A stretch of 5,159 nucleotides of DNA. It comes from Thiohalocapsa sp. Lineage in GTDB: Bacteria; Pseudomonadota; Gammaproteobacteria; Chromatiales; Chromatiaceae. The position numbers and the translations under genes are program-made. Shown here in pieces: positions 1 through 4,928 of the stretch (position 1 is the first letter of the stretch; each line of letters starts with the position of its first letter). The notes beneath the pieces were generated by a model, which saw only the letters and a list, made by a program, of their open reading frames with translations, was not told where the DNA came from and ran no database searches. The stretch is from contig NZ_JAIFKJ010000144.1 in assembly GCF_019695415.1 (NCBI RefSeq), positions 1-5,159 of the forward strand, given 5' to 3'.

Positions 1-336
1 GGGCCTGGTTCTTGTGGCGAGCCGAATATGACGACCCTGCGACACAGCCTATAGGGAATCGCCCCGATAAGCTAGTGCGAAAACCCCAAAACGCTGCATT
101 TTTACGACAAAACGAGCCGTGAGCTTGCTTCAGATCAATACGGAAAGGCTGTTGCGCAGCGATTCTGTTGTGCAATACAGACAAGCTTCGCGCTCAACCT
201 GTCGCAGGCATTGCGACGGGCGCCCGCGCAAACACCGCGCGCGCTGCGCACTCGCCAGGGCTCGCAATGCCGCAACACCGCGCAGTGATCGCCGGCAAAT
301 CGGTCGTACGACGGTGATGCAAGAGCCGTAAACGCA
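1..336. other. Upstream region without a convincing gene
   Basis: No recognisable gene or RNA gene is seen here. Roughly positions 60-180 are richer in A/T than the rest of the window, including a short T run near 108-113, as expected of an intergenic or regulatory stretch. One + strand frame is open from base 3 to a TGA at 120-122 (about 39 residues, beginning AWFLWRAEYDD). It could be the 3' end of a gene entering from the left, but many of its third codon positions are A or T, unlike the strongly G/C-ending codons of the genes downstream, so I do not call it. Two other short open frames, from a GTG at 119 on the + strand and across 135-392 on the - strand, give Arg/Ala/Cys-rich products without family resemblance. 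Short repeats are listed separately. Confidence 0.6.
149..174 (+). repeat. Tandem decamers CTGTTGCGCA / CTGTTGTGCA
   Basis: CTGTTGCGCA at 149-158 and CTGTTGTGCA at 165-174 differ at one position and start 16 bases apart. A third relative, CTGTTTCGCA, lies at 345-354, just after the predicted -10 element of znuA. The shared pattern is CTGTT, two variable bases, then GCA. Spacing near 1.5 helical turns and recurrence at the promoter would fit a regulator-binding site, but this is inference; three short decamers in about 400 bases could be chance. Confidence 0.35.
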
Positions 337-337
337 C

Positions 338-346
338 TGTTATACT
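338..346 (+). promoter_or_regulatory. Extended -10 promoter element of znuACB
   Basis: TGTTATACT contains the extended -10 TGn directly followed by TATACT, a 5 of 6 match to the sigma70 TATAAT hexamer. The bases about 17 upstream (TGCAAG at 318-323) are a poor -35, so the promoter would depend on the extended -10. Transcription would start near 353, leaving a leader of about 60 bases before the znuA ATG at 414. It is the best sigma70-like element I found in the 413 bases upstream of the operon. Confidence 0.5.
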
Positions 347-352
347 GTTTCG
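338..352. promoter_or_regulatory. Candidate Zur box over the znu promoter
   Basis: The left half TGTTATA is identical to the left arm of the known gammaproteobacterial Zur operator core (TGTTATANTATAACA). After a free central C, the right half TGTTTCG matches only 3 of 7 positions, giving 10 of 14 by hand comparison. The site coincides with the extended -10 element, so bound Zur would block RNA polymerase. The presence of zur in the same cluster supports the call; the poor right arm argues for caution, and part of the left-arm match is simply the AT-rich -10 element. Confidence 0.4.
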
Positions 353-413
353 CACTCAAGCGCCGACCGCCGCCTGTGTCGGTCACGGCCACCTACCCAG
401 ACACCCGAAAGCC

Positions 414-1370
414 ATGCTCCGCCGACGCGCTTGCCACCCTTTCGCCGGCCTTCGTCGGCGTTCCAGCGGCCGACTGCTGGTGGCGGCGCTGCTGGCCACC
501 GTCCTGCCCATGACGGCGGTGGCATCGGCGCCCAAGCAAGTGTCAGTCTTCGTCAGCGTGCTGCCGCTCGCCACCTTCGCCGAGCGAATCGGCGGCGAGC
601 GCGTGGCGGTGCGAGCGATGGTCCAGCCAGGCCACAGCCCCGCCACCTATGAGCCGACGCCCCGGCAGATTACGGCCCTCGCGGACGCCGATCTCTACCT
701 GCGCGTCGGCGTACCGTTCGAGGACGCCTGGATGCAGCGCATCAGCGCCACGAACCCCGACATGCCTGTCGTGGACCTGCGCGATGGTCTAACGCTGCGC
801 CCGCAGGCGGCGCACACCCACGACCATGGCGACGGCGCTCGCCATCAGCAGGAAGGCCCCAGGATGGACGCGCATGTTTGGACCAGTCCGCGGCTGGTCC
901 GCCAGATGGCCGAAACCATCCGCGCTGCCTTGACCGAGCTCGACCCGGCGGGCGCGGAAACCTATGCCGCCAACCTAGCCGCGCTCGATGCCGCGCTCGC
1001 CGCTCTGGATGCGGCGCTGCAGGAACAGATGGGCGGGCTCGAGAACCGAAGCTTCCTGGTCTATCACCCCGCTTGGGGCTACTTCGCCGACGCCTATGGT
1101 CTCAGCCAGGTGCCCATCGAGTACGAAGGCAAGGAGCCCGGCGCCCGCCGGCTCACGGCCCTGATCGAGCAAGCGCAGAAGAACAATGCCCGCGTGATCC
1201 TGGTGCAGCCGCAGTTCGACCAGCGTGCAGCCGGGCAGGTGGCACGCGCCATCGGCGGCCGCGTCGAAACCGTCGACCCACTCTCGCCCGATTACTTCGC
1301 GACGCTGCGCCGGCTCGCGGAGATCCTGCTCGATGCGGACGCCTCCAGTGCGGAGCCGCATCAGCCATGA
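414..1370 (+). CDS. znuA: ZnuA, periplasmic zinc-binding protein of ABC importer
   Basis: This is a 318-residue cluster-9 (ZnuA/TroA family) solute-binding protein, which captures Zn2+ in the periplasm and delivers it to the ZnuB permease. Residues 1-39 form a Sec signal peptide: an Arg-rich start, a hydrophobic core (LLVAALLATVLP) and likely cleavage after AVASA. There is no lipobox Cys, so it should be soluble. Metal ligands by family motif are His74 (GHSPATYEP), His154 (DAHVWTSP) and His218 (YHPAWGYFA), with Asp288 (DPL) as likely fourth. A short His-rich loop (His134, 136, 138, 144) sits where zinc-specific members carry a longer one. EGKEP (238-242) is a family hallmark. Length is normal. 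The ATG at 414 is chosen because it supplies the complete signal peptide; its Shine-Dalgarno is poor. Its stop overlaps znuC by 4 bases. Manganese is an alternative substrate, but the His loop and adjacent zur favour zinc. Confidence 0.93.
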   Translation: MLRRRACHPFAGLRRRSSGRLLVAALLATVLPMTAVASAPKQVSVFVSVLPLATFAERIGGERVAVRAMVQPGHSPATYEPTPRQITALADADLYLRVGVPFEDAWMQRISATNPDMPVVDLRDGLTLRPQAAHTHDHGDGARHQQEGPRMDAHVWTSPRLVRQMAETIRAALTELDPAGAETYAANLAALDAALAALDAALQEQMGGLENRSFLVYHPAWGYFADAYGLSQVPIEYEGKEPGARRLTALIEQAQKNNARVILVQPQFDQRAAGQVARAIGGRVETVDPLSPDYFATLRRLAEILLDADASSAEPHQP

Positions 1371-2137
1371 CGGCCGCCGGCACGGCACCACCGGCAATCA
1401 GCCTCACGGGGGTCCACTTCGCTTATGGCGAGGTGCCGGTGCTCCAAGACGTGAGCCTGGATGTGGCGCGCGGCGAGTTCCTCGGCATCGTTGGCCCCAA
1501 TGCGGGCGGCAAGAGCACGCTGCTGAAGCTGATCCTTGGGCTGCTGAAGCCCAGCGCCGGAGGCATCCGCGTGCTGGGCGAGCCGCCCCGTCGCGCGCGC
1601 CGGCGCATCGGCTATGTGCCGCAGTATCCCGGCTTCGCGCGGGACTTCCCCATCGGCGTCGAGGATGTGGTGCTCATGGGTCGCTTCGGGCTCGGCTGGC
1701 GCCTGGGCCCTTGGACCAAGGCCGACCGCAGCGCCGCAGCCGCAGCACTGGACGAAGTGGAAGCCCTGGACCTGCGTGCACGGCAGATCGGCACCCTGTC
1801 CGGTGGCCAGCTGCAGCGGGTGTTGCTGGCGCGGGCGCTGGTGGGGGAGCCGCAGCTGTTGATCCTGGACGAGCCCACGGCGAACATCGACCAGCGCTTG
1901 GAGGGCGAGATTTTCGAGCTGCTGGCCCAGCTCAACCGCCGCCTCACCATCGTCGTGGTATCCCACGACATCGCCTTCATCTCCGCCTACGTGAGCCGCG
2001 TGGCCTGCCTGAACCGCACCCTGGTCTGCCACACCACGGACAGCATCGACGGCCAGATCATCCAGGATCTCTACGGCGAGCACGTGCGCCAGATTCAGCA
2101 TGACCACGAGCACACCGCACGAGCATCACGTGCATGA
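1367..2137 (+). CDS. znuC: ZnuC, ATPase of zinc ABC importer
   Basis: This 256-residue cytoplasmic ABC ATPase hydrolyses ATP to drive zinc import through ZnuB. All core motifs are present in order: Walker A GPNAGGKST (43-51), Q-loop Gln86, signature LSGGQLQR (144-151), Walker B LLILDE (164-169) followed by the D-loop, and switch His200 (VVSHD). The Walker A carries Ala-Gly where Gly-Ala is usual (GPNGAGKST), which still fits GxxxxGKS/T. The C-terminal tail holds His239, 245, 247 and 249 (QHDHEH) and might bind metal in the cytoplasm; that is inference. The reading frame is open upstream to 878, but the ATG at 1367 is the start because it overlaps the znuA stop as ATGA and the family's N-terminal beta strand (ISLTGVHFAY) follows at once. 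A GGAG lies 11 bases upstream at 1352-1355. Translation is probably coupled to znuA. Confidence 0.93.
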   Translation: MTAAGTAPPAISLTGVHFAYGEVPVLQDVSLDVARGEFLGIVGPNAGGKSTLLKLILGLLKPSAGGIRVLGEPPRRARRRIGYVPQYPGFARDFPIGVEDVVLMGRFGLGWRLGPWTKADRSAAAAALDEVEALDLRARQIGTLSGGQLQRVLLARALVGEPQLLILDEPTANIDQRLEGEIFELLAQLNRRLTIVVVSHDIAFISAYVSRVACLNRTLVCHTTDSIDGQIIQDLYGEHVRQIQHDHEHTARASRA

Positions 2138-2976
2138 CTGAGTTCTTCACCGCGCTCACCGAACAGGCCTTCCTGCGTCAGGCGCTGCTGGCGGGATTGC
2201 TGGCGAGCATCGGCTGCGGACTGATCGGCCCCTTCGTGGTCGTAAAGCGCATCGCCTTCCTCGCTGGGGGCATCGCCCACTCGGTGCTGGGCGGCATGGG
2301 CGCGGCGCTGTATTTCGGCTTCGACCCGCTGCTTGGCGCTCTCGCCGCCGCCGTGGTCTCGGCCCTGCTCATCGGCTGGGTGCGCCTGACTTGGCATACC
2401 GGCGAGGACACCGCCATCGGCGCCCTCTGGGCGATCGGTATGGCGGTCGGTATCCTGTTCATTTCCCGCACGCCTGGCTACACCACCGACCTCATGAGCT
2501 TCCTGTTCGGCAACATCCTGCTGGTGCCCACCCGCGAGCTCTGGTTCATGGCGGCGCTGGACCTGCTGCTGCTGCTCGTGGTGGGCCTCGGCTATCGGCA
2601 CTTCATTGCCGTCGCCTTCGACGAAGACTTCGCCCGACTGCGCGGCCTGCCCGTGGCGGCGCTTTACCTGCTGCTGCTGGTGCTCGTGGCCCTGACGGTG
2701 GTGTTGATGATCCAGGTGGTGGGCCTGATTCTTGTCATCGCCCTGCTGACGCTGCCGGCGGCCATGGCCGGTCAATGGACTCACTCCATTACCAGCATGA
2801 TGCTGCTGGCTACTGTGCTTGGCGCGGCGCTGACCAGCGGCGGGTTGGCGCTGTCCTATACGCCGGACCTACCGCCGGGGCCGACCATCATCCTGCTCGC
2901 GGGGGCGCTGTATCTGGTCTCCGCGGTCGTCTCCGCCGCGCTGCGGCGCACGCCACCGCCGCGGGCGGAGGGCTGA
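2134..2976 (+). CDS. znuB: ZnuB, membrane permease of zinc ABC importer
   Basis: This 280-residue integral inner-membrane protein belongs to the ABC-3 (ZnuB/TroC/MntB) family and forms the zinc channel, probably as a homodimer paired with ZnuC. Hydrophobic stretches compatible with about eight membrane segments lie near residues 13-36, 54-81, 94-112, 120-131, 135-152, 175-207, 219-240 and 248-270. Family motifs include GGIAHSVLGG (45-54) in the N-terminal half, EDTAIG (91-96), and DEDFARLRGLPV (163-174), a charged cytoplasmic stretch likely to contact the ATPase. Length is typical and the C terminus ends in a short basic Pro-rich tail. The ATG overlaps the znuC stop as ATGA. No Shine-Dalgarno is visible, so translation is probably coupled. 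No clear terminator follows it. Confidence 0.93.
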   Translation: MTEFFTALTEQAFLRQALLAGLLASIGCGLIGPFVVVKRIAFLAGGIAHSVLGGMGAALYFGFDPLLGALAAAVVSALLIGWVRLTWHTGEDTAIGALWAIGMAVGILFISRTPGYTTDLMSFLFGNILLVPTRELWFMAALDLLLLLVVGLGYRHFIAVAFDEDFARLRGLPVAALYLLLLVLVALTVVLMIQVVGLILVIALLTLPAAMAGQWTHSITSMMLLATVLGAALTSGGLALSYTPDLPPGPTIILLAGALYLVSAVVSAALRRTPPPRAEG

Positions 2977-3001
2977 ACGGCGGGGCGCCACTGGCTATGA
3001 T
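2973..3001 (+). promoter_or_regulatory. Possible weak sigma70 promoter for zur
   Basis: TATGAT at 2996-3001 matches TATAAT at 5 of 6 positions. CTGAAC at 2973-2978, spaced 17 bases upstream and overlapping the znuB stop, matches TTGACA at only 3 of 6. Transcription would start near 3008, about 30 bases before the zur ATG. This could give zur expression independent of the znu operon, but the -35 is weak and read-through from znuB is equally possible. No Zur-box-like sequence is seen here. Confidence 0.28.
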
Positions 3002-3030
3002 CGTCGACAGCCCGTCTCCATGCCCCTATT

Positions 3031-3034
3031 GAGG
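3031..3034 (+). promoter_or_regulatory. Ribosome binding site of zur
   Basis: GAGG lies 5 bases before the ATG at 3040 and is the only Shine-Dalgarno-like sequence in the gap. An earlier ATG at 2997 is in another frame and stops after 11 residues, so it is not the zur start. Confidence 0.6.
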
Positions 3035-3039
3035 CCCCA

Positions 3040-3495
3040 ATGGACGAAGACACCCTCAGCCAGGCACTGAACCGCGCCGAGATGCTGTGCGCGGAGCGCG
3101 GCGTGCGCCTCACCAACCAGCGCCGCCGTGTGCTGGAGCTGGTGTGCCGGGCCAACCGCCCCGTGGGCGCCTACGAGATCCTGGACCAGCTCCGCGAGGG
3201 GCCGCCGGCGGCACCGCCCACGGTCTATCGGGCGCTGGATTGGCTGCTGGCCCAGGGGCTGGTGCACAAGCTGGAGACCCTGCACGCCTACATCGGCTGC
3301 ACCCACCCTGAGCACCCACACGCGAGCCAGTTCCTAATCTGCAACGGCTGCGGCGGCGTCACGGAGCTGGAGGACAAGGCCATCGCCGGCAGCCTCGCAT
3401 CGGTGGCCGCCGAAACCGGGTTTCGGCCGTCGCGGCCGGTGGTGGAGGTCATCGGCACCTGCTCCGACTGTGCTGCGAAGGATGGCGCGACCTGA
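3040..3495 (+). CDS. zur: Zur, zinc-responsive Fur-family repressor
   Basis: This 151-residue Fur-family regulator would bind DNA as a zinc-loaded dimer and repress zinc uptake genes when zinc is sufficient. The N-terminal winged helix spans about residues 8-80, with the family motifs RLTNQRRRVLELV (23-35) and APPTVYRALDWLL (58-70, the recognition helix region). The dimerisation domain follows. Two CxxC pairs, CNGC (101-104) and CSDC (141-144), make the structural Cys4 zinc site. By alignment with E. coli Zur (His77, Cys88, His96, Glu111), the sensing-site ligands are His76, Cys87, His94 and Glu109. Cys87 in particular points to Zur rather than Fur. Length is typical. It lies 63 bases after znuB and 102 before zrgA, between two zinc systems it probably controls. 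Other Fur-family metal specificities are unlikely given the ligands and context. Confidence 0.92.
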   Translation: MDEDTLSQALNRAEMLCAERGVRLTNQRRRVLELVCRANRPVGAYEILDQLREGPPAAPPTVYRALDWLLAQGLVHKLETLHAYIGCTHPEHPHASQFLICNGCGGVTELEDKAIAGSLASVAAETGFRPSRPVVEVIGTCSDCAAKDGAT

Positions 3496-3510
3496 GGGCG
3501 TTGCCGGCAC

Positions 3511-3533
3511 ATCGGGCTCGGATCGATCCCGAT
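3511..3533. repeat. Inverted repeat between zur and zrgA
   Basis: ATCGGG (3511-3516) is complementary to CCCGAT (3528-3533), and the interior contains a perfect 10-base palindrome, GGATCGATCC (3520-3529). It could form a short hairpin in the zur 3' region. No U-run follows, so it does not look like an intrinsic terminator; a role as an operator is possible but unsupported. Confidence 0.3.
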
Positions 3534-3583
3534 TGCGATGGCGATTTCGTTACCGGGACCGAGTTGCCCGTGTTTGCTGTCAT

Positions 3584-3589
3584 AGAGAG
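3584..3589 (+). promoter_or_regulatory. Ribosome binding site that fixes the zrgA start
   Basis: The purine run AGAGAG ends 8 bases before the ATG at 3598. An in-frame GTG at 3589 would add three residues (MSP), but it overlaps this purine run and has no Shine-Dalgarno of its own, so the ATG is preferred. Confidence 0.6.
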
Positions 3590-3597
3590 TGTCACCC

Positions 3598-4191
3598 ATG
3601 TCTATTCTGCCGAGCTCACCCCGCCGCCTGCGTTGGCTGTTTCTGGCAACGCTCGTCGCCATCACCGGCTCCGTCGCCGCCGGCGATGAGCACGATCACA
3701 ACCATGGCGATCATGATCACGGCCACCGCCAGCACGGCGCCCATGTCCATGGCGTTGCCGAGCTCAACGTCGCCGTCGACGCCGACTCCCTGTTGGTGGA
3801 GCTGAACACCCCAGCCGCCAATATCGTCGGGTTCGAGCATCCGCCGCGGAACGCCGCCGAGCGCGCGGCCATCGCCGAGGCACGCAAGACAATGGCGGAC
3901 GGCGCCGCGCTCTTCGTACCCAATGCCGGAGCCGAGTGCGCGCAGACCTCCCACCTGGTAACGCTGGATCTCGGCGACCCGGAGGATCACGCGCACACGG
4001 AAGAAGAGGTCCATGCCGACGCCCATGGCGAATGGGCCTTCACCTGCGCCAAGCCGGCTTCGCTGAAGACGCTCGACGTGAAGCTGTTCGAGGTCTTTCC
4101 GGGTAAGGAGAAGTTGCGGGTACAACTGATCACGCCGAGCGGTCAGCGCGGTGACGAGCTGACCCCGGAGCGCCACCAACTGGACCTGTGA
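3598..4191 (+). CDS. zrgA: ZrgA-type DUF2796 periplasmic zinc protein
   Basis: This 197-residue protein belongs to the DUF2796 family, whose Vibrio cholerae member ZrgA is zinc-regulated and implicated in zinc uptake. Residues 1-28 are a Sec signal peptide (hydrophobic LRWLFLATLVAITGSVAA, likely cleaved before GDEHDH). The mature start is a His-rich segment with nine His in residues 32-51, running into the family signature HGAHVHGVAELNVAV (46-60). ESPAAN-like TPAANIVGFEH (71-81) is a second hallmark. A second acidic/His stretch covers 127-143 (His131, 133, 139, 143). Cys114 and Cys150 may form a disulfide. The protein probably buffers or presents Zn2+ in the periplasm to the ABC system encoded next; its mechanism is not established. 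Its stop overlaps the ATPase start as GTGA. No convincing promoter or Zur box was found in the 102-base gap upstream, so it may be transcribed from zur or further up. Confidence 0.85.
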   Translation: MSILPSSPRRLRWLFLATLVAITGSVAAGDEHDHNHGDHDHGHRQHGAHVHGVAELNVAVDADSLLVELNTPAANIVGFEHPPRNAAERAAIAEARKTMADGAALFVPNAGAECAQTSHLVTLDLGDPEDHAHTEEEVHADAHGEWAFTCAKPASLKTLDVKLFEVFPGKEKLRVQLITPSGQRGDELTPERHQLDL

Positions 4192-4928
4192 GCACCGCAG
4201 CAGCCGCAGCACCGGATGCGGCGGCGCCGATCGTCCAACTCGACGGCGTGCGCTTTCGCTGGCGCCGCAAAGGCCCGGACATCCTGGCGCTGGACCGGCT
4301 CTCCGTCGACCGCGGCGAGCGACTCTTCATCGAGGGGCCGAGCGGAAGCGGCAAGAGCACCTTGCTGGGCTTGCTGGCCGGGGTCACGGTGCCCCTGGCC
4401 GGTCGGGTGCAGGTCCTGGGCGAGACCCTGTCGGCGCGCTCCGGCCCCGAGCGGGATCACTTTCGGGCCGACCACATCGGCTACATCTTCCAGCAGTTCA
4501 ATCTGATCCCCTACCTCGGCATCATCGACAACGTGGTGCTGCCTTGCCGGTTCTCGCGGCTGCGCCGCGGGCGCGCGCTGGCCCGCTCGTCAAGCCTCCG
4601 GGCGGAGGCCAAACGCCTGCTCGGCCATCTGGACCTCGCTGAGCCGGCGCTGCTGCGCGAGGCGGTGACCTCCTTGAGCGTCGGCCAGCAGCAGCGCGTC
4701 GCCGCCGCTCGCGCGCTCATGGGTGCCCCGGAGCTCATCATCGCCGACGAGCCCACATCGTCATTGGACGCCGACCGCCGCCGGGCCTTCGTGCAGCTGC
4801 TGTTCGACGAGTGCAAGGCCACCGGCGCGACGCTGATCTTCGTGAGCCACGACGCCTCGCTGGAGCCCCTGTTCGACCGCACGCTGCGTCTCGCCGAGGC
4901 CAACCGCGCCGCGCGCCTCCCAGGGTGA
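4188..4928 (+). CDS. LolD/MacB-class ABC ATPase linked to ZrgA
   Basis: This 246-residue cytoplasmic ATPase has the motifs of the LolD/MacB/FtsE class: Walker A GPSGSGKST (50-58), Q-loop near Gln102-103 (YIFQQFNLIPYL), signature LSVGQQQR (163-170), Walker B ELIIADE with catalytic Glu188, D-loop SSLD (191-194) and switch His221 (FVSHD). The signature has Val where Gly is usual (LSGGQ). A low-complexity Ala-rich lead of about 14 residues precedes the first beta strand. Such ATPases work with FtsX-fold permeases, not with ZnuB-type permeases, and this family class is found beside DUF2796 genes in the zinc-linked zrg locus. The GTG start overlaps the zrgA stop as GTGA, with no well-placed Shine-Dalgarno, suggesting coupled translation. 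Its own stop overlaps another GTG at 4925. Without the context it could be read as lipoprotein-releasing LolD; the zrgA neighbour makes a zinc-related role more likely. Confidence 0.85.
   Translation: MSTAAAAAPDAAAPIVQLDGVRFRWRRKGPDILALDRLSVDRGERLFIEGPSGSGKSTLLGLLAGVTVPLAGRVQVLGETLSARSGPERDHFRADHIGYIFQQFNLIPYLGIIDNVVLPCRFSRLRRGRALARSSSLRAEAKRLLGHLDLAEPALLREAVTSLSVGQQQRVAAARALMGAPELIIADEPTSSLDADRRRAFVQLLFDECKATGATLIFVSHDASLEPLFDRTLRLAEANRAARLPG

Noticed and set aside
231..283. Direct repeat AACACCGCGC at 231-240 and 274-283
   Set aside because: Two 10-base copies in GC-rich sequence with no regular spacing or further copies; likely chance.
414..530. Twin-arginine (Tat) signal on ZnuA
   Set aside because: RRR runs are present, but there is no S/T-RRxFLK motif, and a Sec signal fits the hydrophobic core and the AVASA cleavage site.
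878..1366. Upstream in-frame extension of znuC
   Set aside because: The frame is open by chance inside znuA and translates to an Arg/Pro/Gly-rich string; the ABC domain starts right after the ATG at 1367.
1361..2113. 250-residue open frame on the - strand opposite znuC
   Set aside because: It is a long antisense frame typical of high-GC codon use opposite a gene with intact ABC ATPase motifs; its product is His/Gln/Ala-rich with no family motif.
2095..2784. 229-residue open frame on the - strand opposite znuB
   Set aside because: The product is an artificial-looking Gln/His/Arg/Glu-rich string mirroring Leu/Val codons of the permease; znuB is clearly the real gene.
3496..3597. Promoter and Zur box for zrgA
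   Set aside because: TTGCCC at 3564-3569 could be a -35, but no -10-like hexamer lies 16-18 bases downstream, and nothing resembles TGTTATA.
3616..4212. 198-residue open frame on the - strand opposite zrgA
   Set aside because: It mirrors the zrgA frame, lacks its own ribosome binding site and matches no family I recognise.
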